From positions 22,004 to 86,003 of the forward strand of contig NZ_QLMK01000011.1 of NCBI RefSeq assembly GCF_003259955.1: DNA of 64,000 nt, in the 5' to 3' direction. Numbering within the stretch: position 1 is the stretch's first letter; each line of letters begins with the position of its first letter. Below, in pieces: positions 42,462-49,552 of the stretch. Source of the stretch: Falsochrobactrum ovis (lineage in GTDB: Bacteria > Pseudomonadota > Alphaproteobacteria > Rhizobiales > Rhizobiaceae). A program made the position numbers and the translations under genes. The notes under the pieces are model-generated. The model was not told the DNA's origin, did no database searches, and saw only the letters and a list, made by a program, of their open reading frames with translations.

Positions 42462-43168
42462 CCGAGATAACAAATATCACAAATAACACGTCCGTGACAA
42501 TGTCCAGCCGCGAGATTGCGGAATTGACCGACAAGCAGCATCGGAACGTAAAGCGCGATATTGAAAAGATGCTGGTTGACCTTGGGGAAGATGCGCTCAA
42601 ATTTGAGCACATCTATCTCGACAGCATGAACCGGAAGCAATCCGAGTATCGCCTTGACCGCGAATTGACCGAAGTTTTGCTGCTCGGATATAGCGCGCAG
42701 CTCAGGCGGAAGGTACTTGCTCGCCTTCGTGAGCTGGAAGGTATCGCGACAAATCCGACACAGGCGCTCAATGATCCGAATACACTTCGTCATCTTCTTC
42801 TGGAGAATGTTGAAAAAGTAATCGCGCTTGAAAGTCGTGTTGAGGAAATGCAGCCAGCGGTTGACGCTCTTGAACAAATCGCGGAAGCGCACGGCAGCAT
42901 GAACCGGACGGAAGCAGCAAAGCATCTCGGCATTGCCCCTCATATGCTTTGCCGTTGGATGAGAACCAACGGCTGGACCTACCGTCGACCGGGATCAAAA
43001 GAAGATTTGGCGTATCAGTCCAAAATCAATGCTGGTTATCTGGAGCATAAAGTGAGTACTGGGCCTAAGCCGGACGGAACAGAGTGGATCGGAACGCAGG
43101 TTCGCGTCACTCCGAGAGGGTTAACCGTTCTTGCGAAGGCATTCCCTCAAGCGGCGAGGGCCGCATAA
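42458..43168 (+). CDS. Rha/KilAC-type phage regulator (antirepressor)
   Basis: A 236-residue two-domain protein. The N-terminal Rha domain (MSSREIAELTDKQHRNVKRD, residues about 14-100) is followed by a KilA-C-type C-terminal domain (EAAKHLGIAPHMLCRWMRTNGW, then a C-terminal strand region with VTPRGL). Such proteins act as antirepressors or lysogeny regulators. It may inactivate the small repressor, which lacks a self-cleavage domain. Confidence 0.8.
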   Translation: MTEITNITNNTSVTMSSREIAELTDKQHRNVKRDIEKMLVDLGEDALKFEHIYLDSMNRKQSEYRLDRELTEVLLLGYSAQLRRKVLARLRELEGIATNPTQALNDPNTLRHLLLENVEKVIALESRVEEMQPAVDALEQIAEAHGSMNRTEAAKHLGIAPHMLCRWMRTNGWTYRRPGSKEDLAYQSKINAGYLEHKVSTGPKPDGTEWIGTQVRVTPRGLTVLAKAFPQAARAA

Positions 43169-43272
43169 TGCCCCTCGATATAGCCAAGTTCCTCGCCAAG
43201 TGGCGGACTCTTACCGAAACCGAAAAGTGGGCCTTCATCGCCAAACTCGATCAGAAGGAGGCGACCCAATGA
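43168..43272 (+). CDS. Tiny Trp-rich phage protein, copy B
   Basis: A 34-residue product paralogous to the one at 35586: FLAKWRTLTETEKWAFIAKL against FLSKWRVLTEEEKWKFIRLL. Its ATG overlaps the Rha stop (TAATG). Conservation of two copies within one prophage shows that the peptide is real. Confidence 0.6.
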   Translation: MPLDIAKFLAKWRTLTETEKWAFIAKLDQKEATQ

Positions 43273-43364
43273 CACCCGCCCAACTTTTTGCATCGCTGAG
43301 CGCTGAGGATAAAATGAAAATCCTCAACGTTCTCCGCAGCTTAGTGAAAAAGGAGGGCGCATAA
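43269..43364 (+). CDS. 31-residue phage peptide
   Basis: Starts MTPAQLFASLSAEDKMKILN; a helix of the same general shape as the Trp-rich peptide (LSAEDKMKILNVL against LTETEKWAFIAKL). ATGA overlap upstream and TAATG-type overlap downstream. Confidence 0.5.
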   Translation: MTPAQLFASLSAEDKMKILNVLRSLVKKEGA

Positions 43365-43534
43365 TGTTAAAAGCCCCTCCATTCAACAAAGCAATACTTG
43401 ATGCACAAATCAAGGTAGCGGAAATCAAAGTGGTAGCTGATCGACTTGCTGAACTAATGAAAGAGGTCCACGGCGGCAGCGCCAGAGTCGATATCAAGCA
43501 CGATGCCGGAATGATCCTGATTACTACCGTTTAA
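43364..43534 (+). CDS. 56-residue phage protein
   Basis: Starts MLKAPPFNKAILDAQIKVAE; helical with a beta end (DAGMILITTV). AGGAGGG upstream. It closes the operon; its stop is 4 nt before a strong terminator. Confidence 0.55.
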   Translation: MLKAPPFNKAILDAQIKVAEIKVVADRLAELMKEVHGGSARVDIKHDAGMILITTV

Positions 43535-43537
43535 CAG

Positions 43538-43560
43538 AGCGCCCTACGGGGCGCTTTTTT
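43538..43560 (+). terminator. Early operon terminator
   Basis: AGCGCCC (43538-43544) pairs with GGGCGCT (43549-43555) around a TACG loop, followed by six T. Confidence 0.85.
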
Positions 43561-43569
43561 AATAAATCC

Positions 43570-43653
43570 TTGACATGTGTGCATGGGATTGGCATGATTC
43601 GTTTAAGGTGCAGAGTTGCGCCCAGATTGCAGCGGCTTACGGGCCGCTTTTTC
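43570..43653 (+). ncRNA. Promoter plus short terminated transcript
   Basis: TTGACA (43570-43575), a 17-nt spacer and CATGAT (43593-43598) form a good promoter. About 30 nt behind its start lies a hairpin AGCGGC/GCCGCT (43631-43648) with a T-run. A transcript of roughly 45-50 nt is predicted. Could be an attenuated leader of the lipoprotein gene or the late promoter with an antitermination target. Confidence 0.45.
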
Positions 43654-43693
43654 ATTGTTGACAGGATGCTCCGACACTGAAAGCATCAGAAGC

Positions 43694-43957
43694 ATGTTGT
43701 TACGGGCTTTCTTCCTATTCGTTGTTGGATTTATTCTTACGGGTTGCGGTAACTGCAACATGTTGGGGGGCCGACAGTCAGCACACTGTAATGCTGGATT
43801 GGCCACAGGATTAGTCCTTGCCTCCCCTGTCTTAATTCCGATGGCGATAGCCGATGACGCAAGGGCGAGTTCAGTTCCAGCGCGACCGATTCAAAAGTTT
43901 GAGCCAAAGACTGAAAGAGAAAAAGAACTGTATCGTGCAGCAGGCGGGAAAATCTAG
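43694..43957 (+). CDS. Small lipoprotein
   Basis: An 87-residue product with a lipoprotein signal (MLLRAFFLFVVGFILTGC, lipobox LTGC). The short mature part has a Cys-rich start (GNCNMLGGRQSAHCNAG), a hydrophobic middle and a charged C-terminus (KTEREKELYRAAGGK). Envelope cargo of the prophage; not an Rz1, since no Rz overlaps it. Confidence 0.6.
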   Translation: MLLRAFFLFVVGFILTGCGNCNMLGGRQSAHCNAGLATGLVLASPVLIPMAIADDARASSVPARPIQKFEPKTEREKELYRAAGGKI

Positions 43958-44043
43958 CAGTGAGGAAGATCGGAACTTCGATTGGGCTCAGGCACGGAAT
44001 GAAAGACGCCGACAAAGGTGTGCTGAGAGGCAGAAGGCGGCTT

Positions 44044-44068
44044 AGCGGCTTACGGGCCGCATTTTTAT
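44044..44068 (+). terminator. Terminator with the same core as at 43631
   Basis: AGCGGCTTACGGGCCGC (44044-44060) repeats 17 bases of the hairpin at 43631, followed by ATTTTTATT. Confidence 0.65.
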
Positions 44069-44199
44069 TATTGATTAACTATTGCTTGCGGTAGATTTCA
44101 AAATTGACGCTATTCGGATAGGTGTTGCTGAATAACTACAGACATTTCTTTCAGATTTAATAATGTGTGTTCAATTATTTCATTAGTCTGGAGAACACA

Positions 44200-44913
44200 A
44201 TGAATACTAAAGCTCTTCTTCTCGCTTCTACAGCCTTCTTTGTTGGCGTCGCAGGTGCAAATGCTGCCGACGCAATCGTTTATCAAGAACCTGCTCCAAT
44301 CGTCGAGGCCGCTCCAGTGTTCTCATGGACCGGTGCGTACATCGGCGGACAAGTGGGATACGGCTGGGGGCGTTCCACATTTAGCGATGAAGTAGATACC
44401 CTTCGGGTAAAGCCAGACGGCTTCCTCGGTGGCCTTTATGCCGGCTATAACTTTGACATGGGTAACAACTTTGTTCTCGGTGTGGACGGTGATGTCACCT
44501 ATAATGACCTTGAGGCAGGTTACAGTGAAACCGATCCAGATTTTGACATTACTGCAAATGTAAACAGTAAGCTTCGTTGGTCAGGTGCTGTGCGTGCACG
44601 CATGGGTGTCGCAATGGACCGCTGGATGCCATACATCGCGGGTGGTGTTGCGTTCGGTAGCGTGAAGAATTCAGCGTCGATCTCTGACGGTGTGGAAAGC
44701 ATTGGTGTTTCTCAGAGCAAGACACTCACCGGTTGGACTGCTGGCGCGGGTGTGGATTACGCTGCAACGGATAATGTCATCGTGCGCTTGGAATACCGTT
44801 ACACCGATTACGGTCACAAAGATTTCAGAGTTGGGAATGAAGATTTCAGCTTCGAGGCCCGCAACAAGTTCAAGACCCACGATATTCGTCTTGGTGTCGC
44901 TTACAAATTCTAA
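44200..44913 (+). CDS. Omp25/Omp31-family outer membrane beta-barrel protein
   Basis: A 237-residue protein with signal peptide (MNTKALLLASTAFFVGVAGANAA) and the eight-strand barrel pattern of Brucellaceae Omp25/31: FSWTGAYIGGQVGYGWG, GGLYAGYNFDMG, VRARMGVAMDRWMPYIAGG and a C-terminal aromatic (GVAYKF). GGAGA precedes the ATG at 44200. It has its own terminator, lies in the phage cargo zone and is probably expressed in the lysogen, where it could alter phage receptors. Confidence 0.88.
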   Translation: MNTKALLLASTAFFVGVAGANAADAIVYQEPAPIVEAAPVFSWTGAYIGGQVGYGWGRSTFSDEVDTLRVKPDGFLGGLYAGYNFDMGNNFVLGVDGDVTYNDLEAGYSETDPDFDITANVNSKLRWSGAVRARMGVAMDRWMPYIAGGVAFGSVKNSASISDGVESIGVSQSKTLTGWTAGAGVDYAATDNVIVRLEYRYTDYGHKDFRVGNEDFSFEARNKFKTHDIRLGVAYKF

Positions 44914-44934
44914 ATAGAGACTGATTTAATCCAG

Positions 44935-44963
44935 AGCCGCCTTGTTCGCAGGGCGGCTTTTTC
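44935..44963 (+). terminator. Terminator of the Omp gene
   Basis: AGCCGCC (44935-44941) pairs with GGCGGCT (44952-44958), followed by TTTTTCTTT. Confidence 0.8.
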
Positions 44964-44984
44964 TTTGAGGCAACACTTCAACGG

Positions 44985-45244
44985 AATGCGAGGCGGTGAA
45001 AGCCGTGAAGGTTGCGGTTCGTTCGTGGCCGTTACTCGCAAGTAGCTGACGGCCAGCGAAGATAGCCGTAGTCGGTTAATGGTGGCGTAAAGACGTTGTG
45101 AGAGCCTCGCCCAAAAGGGTCCGACTAGCGCACATATCCTCCCTCATGCAGTACCGCCCCACCTATAAGGGTAGCGCGAGCCATGAGGGATAACATCGCG
45201 ACAGGCGAACAGGCTTGCGGATTGTTAGCTTCGAGGACTTATGA
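44985..45244 (+). ncRNA. Large structured RNA, HEARO/omega-RNA-like, stand-alone
   Basis: About 250 nt with no gene but many nested pairings: GCGAGGC (44988-44994) with 45104-45110 closing a domain; GGCCGT/ACGGCC (45027-45032 with 45049-45054) capped by TACT-CGCA-AGTA; and CCCTCATG (45141-45148) with 45182-45189. Motifs such as GTGAAAGCCGTGAAGG and AGCGAAGATAGCC recall HEARO RNAs of IscB/IsrB elements, and ATGA stands at the right border (45241). No IscB/IsrB gene is adjacent. Structure is seen; family is from memory. Confidence 0.5.
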
Positions 45245-45985
45245 AACAATTAAGTTTCGGCCTTTGTCTTTAGCGATGTACATTTTCTCATCTGCTTCCA
45301 GTAATGCGTCATTTAGGTTGAAGCCAGGCTGACAGATACTGATGCCGATACTCGCAGAAATGTGTATTTTCAGATTATTTGGCGCGATGACCCTTAACGA
45401 GTTGATTTTTTGCCTGACAGTTTCTGCAAACTGGGCGATCTGTTTTGGATCGGGCGTAGAAATAAATACGCTAAATTCCTCTCCGCCTAATCTGCCGACA
45501 AAGCCGGTGTTCTTGGTTAAGTTTGACAGTAAGAGACCAACTTTACGCAAAGCATAGTCGCCGGTTGCATGTCCATGTGTGTCATTAATTGCTTTGAAAT
45601 GGTCGAGATCGATAAACAGCAGCCCACCGGCTTCGCCGCTGTCGCTGGCTTCAGAAAGCCGCTCGAAGAAGGCCTGCCTATTTAGCGTCTCGGTTAAGTA
45701 GTCTCGGCGCAAGTTCTTTAGTAGCTCACTATGAGTTTTTTTTAATTCTTCATGTGCGGAAATTAATTCCTGCTTAGCGATACGTAATCGTTCTGAACTC
45801 AAATGATGGAGAGCAGACACCGGAGCAGCAACAGCCAACGGACAGACAATTGTCATGATCAACCCGGCTCCGGCGAGCTTTCCTCCTAGAGGCGGAACTA
45901 GAATACTTGATATTAGAAGTGATAAAGCTATCGCTAAAATAGTAGTAGCAAACGTTTTTATTGCAATTCGTTGATAGTTAATCAT
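45239..45985 (-). CDS. Membrane diguanylate cyclase (GGDEF)
   Basis: A 248-residue protein: two membrane helices (about residues 10-32 and 38-58), a coiled-coil linker (about 65-92) and a GGDEF domain (about 95-248). The active-site motif is GGEEF (in FVGRLGGEEFSVF), with DLDHFKAINDTHGH as the metal and substrate segment. All residues for c-di-GMP synthesis appear present. It is on the strand opposite to its neighbours, in the prophage cargo zone. Confidence 0.88.
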   Translation of the reverse strand: MINYQRIAIKTFATTILAIALSLLISSILVPPLGGKLAGAGLIMTIVCPLAVAAPVSALHHLSSERLRIAKQELISAHEELKKTHSELLKNLRRDYLTETLNRQAFFERLSEASDSGEAGGLLFIDLDHFKAINDTHGHATGDYALRKVGLLLSNLTKNTGFVGRLGGEEFSVFISTPDPKQIAQFAETVRQKINSLRVIAPNNLKIHISASIGISICQPGFNLNDALLEADEKMYIAKDKGRNLIVS

Positions 45986-46151
45986 GACGGCAATTCATAA
46001 ACTCAAGGGCTTAAAGGTGAGGTCTGCGGCTCTTATCGTTTCAGCTTGATTAGTTCAGTATGAATTCACGATCGGAATAGAACAGCTTCTCGTGTTAAAG
46101 CAAGAAGCATTTTCTTTTGGCGTAATTTCTTATTTTTATTGGAGAGGGCAG

Positions 46152-46340
46152 GTGTTCCGTGGATTATGTAAGGTGGCTCATATCGCTGTTGACACCGCGA
46201 CCATGCCGGTAGCTCTCGCAGCAGACATTGTGACACTCGGTGGTGAGCTTACTGACAGGCACGAGCCTTATGCGGTGTCCAAAGCGAAGAGTATTGCTGA
46301 GAAGGCGGAAAGCCTGTTCAACATTGATGGTGATCAATGA
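46152..46340 (+). CDS. Small phage protein before HNH gene
   Basis: A 62-residue product from a GTG at 46152, which has GGAGAGGG 7 nt upstream; an in-frame ATG at 46092 would overlap the upstream control region. Contains a mildly hydrophobic middle (MPVALAADIVTLGGELT). Coupled by ATGA to the HNH gene. Confidence 0.5.
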   Translation: MFRGLCKVAHIAVDTATMPVALAADIVTLGGELTDRHEPYAVSKAKSIAEKAESLFNIDGDQ

Positions 46341-46636
46341 AGGATAGCCGTAAGTCCAGCACTCAGCGTGGATATGGCTATAAGTGGCAGAAGGCGCGGG
46401 AAGACTTCCTCAGCCATCCTGACAACGTGCTTTGCGTCATGTGCACAGACAGAGGCATCACCACAGTCGCCACCGTAGTAGACCATATCATTCCGCATAA
46501 GGGTGATATGAAGCTGTTCTGGTCTCGCAGCAATTGGCAGCCATTGTGCAAGCCATGCCATGACCGGGACAAGCAGGCCATCGAGAAGGGCGGAACACCT
46601 CGACCCGACATCGGCGTCGACGGGTGGCCTGCCTAG
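46337..46636 (+). CDS. HNH endonuclease, terminase-associated type
   Basis: A 99-residue HNH protein: N-terminal basic start with RGYGYKWQKAREDFL, zinc knuckle CVMC, VVDHIIPHKGD, NWQPLCKPCHDRD. This is the small phage HNH found next to terminase genes (HK97 gp74 type), which assists cos cleavage and packaging. Confidence 0.85.
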   Translation: MKDSRKSSTQRGYGYKWQKAREDFLSHPDNVLCVMCTDRGITTVATVVDHIIPHKGDMKLFWSRSNWQPLCKPCHDRDKQAIEKGGTPRPDIGVDGWPA

Positions 46637-46670
46637 CGATTCACTTTTAGGTTGAGGTGTGATAGAAAAT

Positions 46671-46737
46671 AAACGGGCCGCTCTGGTGTTGGAAGCACCT
46701 CGGCAGCCCTGACCAGAAACGACGATTGGAGCGTCGA
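46671..46737 (+). ncRNA. C4-like structured RNA leader before the second HNH gene
   Basis: The stretch has GGGCCGC/GCAGCCC outer pairing, a GGTG-TTGGAAG-CACC hairpin and a CGACG/CGTCG hairpin that ends next to the ATG at 46738. The TTGGAAGCACC arrangement recalls the phage C4 antisense RNA family. Assignment from memory of the consensus. Confidence 0.4.
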
Positions 46738-47487
46738 ATGGCTATCAGGCAAATAACATGCCGGCAATGTGCTGCGCAAATCAAAGTTTCAAAAGGGTGG
46801 AAGAACGGTCGGTTCTGTTCGGTATCGTGCAGGGATAAGCACTACCGGCAGCGATCTGGCATTGAGCCCCGGTGGCCTGACGGCATCCCTGCCTGTCATA
46901 AGACCCATGTGTGCCGTTGGTGTGAAGTCGAGTTCCAGCCTAAACGAGCAGGCCGCACGACCTTCTGCTGCGTCGAGTGCTCAGTAGAGTGGAGAGCCGC
47001 CGTAGCGCGGGTAACGAAGCGCGCAGTCTACAGGGTGCGTGTGCGGCGTCCTGCTGAGAAGCCCACTCCGGTCAGGCTATGCCGAACATGCAATGAAGTA
47101 CCAATCGGGAAGGGCAAGCAGCGGTGTGACTCCTGCAAGCAGGTAGCGTCTGCTGAAACAAGGCGGCGCAACCGAGAGAAGATGAAAGCGAGTGGCATGC
47201 TTCGAGCCTATAGGAAGGCTAGGAAGCTGCGTCTTCGCGGCGTGACAGTCGATCTGGTGAACCCGCTCACGGTACTAGAGCGCGACAAGTGGCGATGCCA
47301 ACTATGTGGAATTAAAACACCACGTCGCCTTAGAGGTACGTATGAGCCGAACGCACCCGAAGTGGATCACATACTGCCAATATCTCAAGGCGGCGAACAC
47401 TCATACACCAATGTTCAGTGCGCATGTCGGCAGTGCAACATCGCCAAAGCGGGCAAGCCTCTAGGGCAAACTCTGCTGTTTGGGTGA
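46738..47487 (+). CDS. Zinc-finger HNH endonuclease
   Basis: A 249-residue basic protein. Three Cys-rich segments (CRQCAAQI with CSVSC, CRWCEVEF with CCVEC, CRTCNEVP with CDSC) precede a C-terminal HNH domain (CQLCGI, EVDHILPISQGG, CACRQCNIAKAG). The ATG at 46738 follows GGAG. It could be a free-standing mobile HNH nuclease or a packaging factor; a second HNH next to terminase is unusual. Confidence 0.8.
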   Translation: MAIRQITCRQCAAQIKVSKGWKNGRFCSVSCRDKHYRQRSGIEPRWPDGIPACHKTHVCRWCEVEFQPKRAGRTTFCCVECSVEWRAAVARVTKRAVYRVRVRRPAEKPTPVRLCRTCNEVPIGKGKQRCDSCKQVASAETRRRNREKMKASGMLRAYRKARKLRLRGVTVDLVNPLTVLERDKWRCQLCGIKTPRRLRGTYEPNAPEVDHILPISQGGEHSYTNVQCACRQCNIAKAGKPLGQTLLFG

Positions 47488-47600
47488 AGCATGACGGGGG
47501 GCGGCCAAGAAGGCTAGACCCCTCCGCTTCTAGACCGATGGCGGTCAACAAAAACTATAAACCGTAACAGAAAACTTTTTTCATTCAGGATTGGTGGATA

Positions 47601-48017
47601 ATGGCAAAGCGCGGCAGGAAGTCTGCAGCGGCGCTAGAAATCGCGCACGCTCCTGGCTCTATTGAGACTATCGAGCGCCCCGACGCACCTTATGATTTAA
47701 CGGATGAGCAAGCGGAAGAATGGTGGGCGGTGGTTAATCGGCTTCCCGCTGATTGGTTTCCTCGTGAGACGCATGCAATGCTCGCAGACTATTGCAGGCA
47801 TGTAGTGAAGTCGCGTCGCATATCGCAATTGGTGAATGATGCGGAAAACGCGCCTGAGATCGATGTTGGCACTCTCGATAAGCTTTACAAAATGGCTGAG
47901 CGTGAGAGCCGGGCAATTTCGTCGCTCGCTACCCGGATGCGCATATCGCAGCAAGCTACTTCCACACACCGGGCCAATAAGGGTACGAAAGGCATGAGGA
48001 AACCTTGGGAAAGCTAA
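47601..48017 (+). CDS. terS: Terminase small subunit
   Basis: A 138-residue phage terminase small subunit of the P27 type. N-terminal basic region (MAKRGRKSAAALEIAH), then LTDEQAEEWWAVVNRLP and a helical core. It recognises the packaging site and feeds the large subunit, whose gene overlaps its 3' end by 13 nt. Confidence 0.85.
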   Translation: MAKRGRKSAAALEIAHAPGSIETIERPDAPYDLTDEQAEEWWAVVNRLPADWFPRETHAMLADYCRHVVKSRRISQLVNDAENAPEIDVGTLDKLYKMAERESRAISSLATRMRISQQATSTHRANKGTKGMRKPWES

Positions 48018-49552
48018 CCCGTGCTGAGCGGAATATCGCTTGGTGTGAGCGCTTTATCCGCATACCCGAAGGACGGTTCGTCGGCCAGCCGCTAAAGATG
48101 GCCGAGTTCATGAAGGATGACTTCCGCGCTATCTTCGATAACCCGCACGGTACGCGTCGGGCGATCATCACGAGAGGCCGCAAGAATGCCAAGACCGTTG
48201 AAACAGCAATGCTCATGTTGCTGTTTTTATGCGGACCGGAAGCCAAGCCTAACTCGCAGCTATTCAGTGCCGCGCAGTCTCGAGAGCAGGCGGGCGTTCT
48301 ATTCGCTCTGGCTGCGAAGATGGTGCGCCTGTCGCCGGACCTGTCGTCAGTCGTTACTGTCCGTGACACTGCCAAGCAGCTTTATTGTGCCGAACTAGGG
48401 ACGCTCTATCGGGCGTTGTCGGCGGAAGCATCAACCGCGTTCGGCTTATCCCCCCGTTTCGTTGCGCATGACGAACTGGGCCAGGTGCGCGGTCCACGTT
48501 CAGAATTGTACGAGGCTCTTGAGACTGCAACGGCGGCGCAAGACGATCCACTGTCAGTTATTATTTCGACACAAGCGCCGAAGGAAAGCGACTTGCTGTC
48601 GGTGCTTATAGATGACGCCAAGACTGGCGCAGACAAGCGCACAGTGTTGCGGATGCAGACGGCACCGGAAGACTTGGACCCGTTCTCAGTTGAAGCTATC
48701 AGGGCGGCTAACCCCGCTTTTGATATATTCATGAACCAGACGGAAGTGCTGGCAATGGCTGAGGATGCAAGACGGATGCCGTCTCGTCAGCCTGAGTTTG
48801 AAAACCTTGTTCTCAACCGTCGCGTTGAGATGCACTCGCCCTTTGTATCTCGCTCGATATGGGCAGCTTGCGGCGATCCCGTAGCCAAGCGCTTCGATGG
48901 TCCTGTCTATGGCGGGCTTGACCTATCGAGCGTCAATGATCTGACGGCGAAGGTTTATGTCTCGTGGGTTGACGGCCTCTGGCACGTCAAGCCAACGTTT
49001 TGGTTGCCCGGAGAGGGGCTGGTTGAGAAGTCGCGCAATGACCGTGTCCCTTATGATATTTGGCACAAGGATGGTTTTTTACGAACCACGCCCGGGCGCA
49101 CTGTTGATTACGAGTTTGTAGCGGCAACGCTTTTTGAAGACTGCCAGCATATGGATGTTCGTAAGATTGCCTTCGACCGATGGAACTGGCGACATTTAAA
49201 ACCATGGTTACTCAAAGCAGGTTTTACGGAAGACCAGCTTGAAGGCGATAACGCCATCTTTGAGCAGATGGGGCAGGGCTACCAGTCCATGTCCCCAGCC
49301 CTCAGAGATTTGGAAAGCGATTTGCTGGATGGCCGCATTGCGCATGGAAACCATCCGGTTCTGACAATGTGTGCGGCTAACGCTGTGGTGACCGCTGATC
49401 CCGCAGGTAATCGAAAACTGGATAAAGCAAAAGCCACGGGTCGCATTGATGGTATGGTCGCTCTAGCCATGGCGCGTGCGGTTGCTGGCACTTATCAGGA
49501 AAACGAGGATGCCGGGATGGATGATTACTTCAAGAGCCTGGCAGGTGTATAG
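48005..49552 (+). CDS. terL: Terminase large subunit
   Basis: A 515-residue Terminase_1 protein. ATPase domain with Walker-A-like TRGRKNAKT (about residue 57-65) and Walker B segment RFVAHDELGQ; nuclease domain with YGGLDLSSVNDLTA (metal Asp, about 310). Start: the frame opens behind a stop and only a TTG at 48005 gives the usual N-terminus (LTRAERNIAWCERFI), preceded by GAGGAAACC. Confidence 0.92.
   Translation: MGKLTRAERNIAWCERFIRIPEGRFVGQPLKMAEFMKDDFRAIFDNPHGTRRAIITRGRKNAKTVETAMLMLLFLCGPEAKPNSQLFSAAQSREQAGVLFALAAKMVRLSPDLSSVVTVRDTAKQLYCAELGTLYRALSAEASTAFGLSPRFVAHDELGQVRGPRSELYEALETATAAQDDPLSVIISTQAPKESDLLSVLIDDAKTGADKRTVLRMQTAPEDLDPFSVEAIRAANPAFDIFMNQTEVLAMAEDARRMPSRQPEFENLVLNRRVEMHSPFVSRSIWAACGDPVAKRFDGPVYGGLDLSSVNDLTAKVYVSWVDGLWHVKPTFWLPGEGLVEKSRNDRVPYDIWHKDGFLRTTPGRTVDYEFVAATLFEDCQHMDVRKIAFDRWNWRHLKPWLLKAGFTEDQLEGDNAIFEQMGQGYQSMSPALRDLESDLLDGRIAHGNHPVLTMCAANAVVTADPAGNRKLDKAKATGRIDGMVALAMARAVAGTYQENEDAGMDDYFKSLAGV

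Noticed and set aside
43854-44045. 63-codon charged frame overlapping the lipoprotein gene
   Set aside because: An Rz/Rz1-like overlapping pair was considered, but the order is wrong and no membrane anchor is present; no ribosome site.
44985-45238. c-di-GMP riboswitch beside the diguanylate cyclase
   Set aside because: The structured RNA is behind the 3' end of the cyclase gene and on the other strand, so it cannot be its leader, and the GEMM core motifs are not seen.
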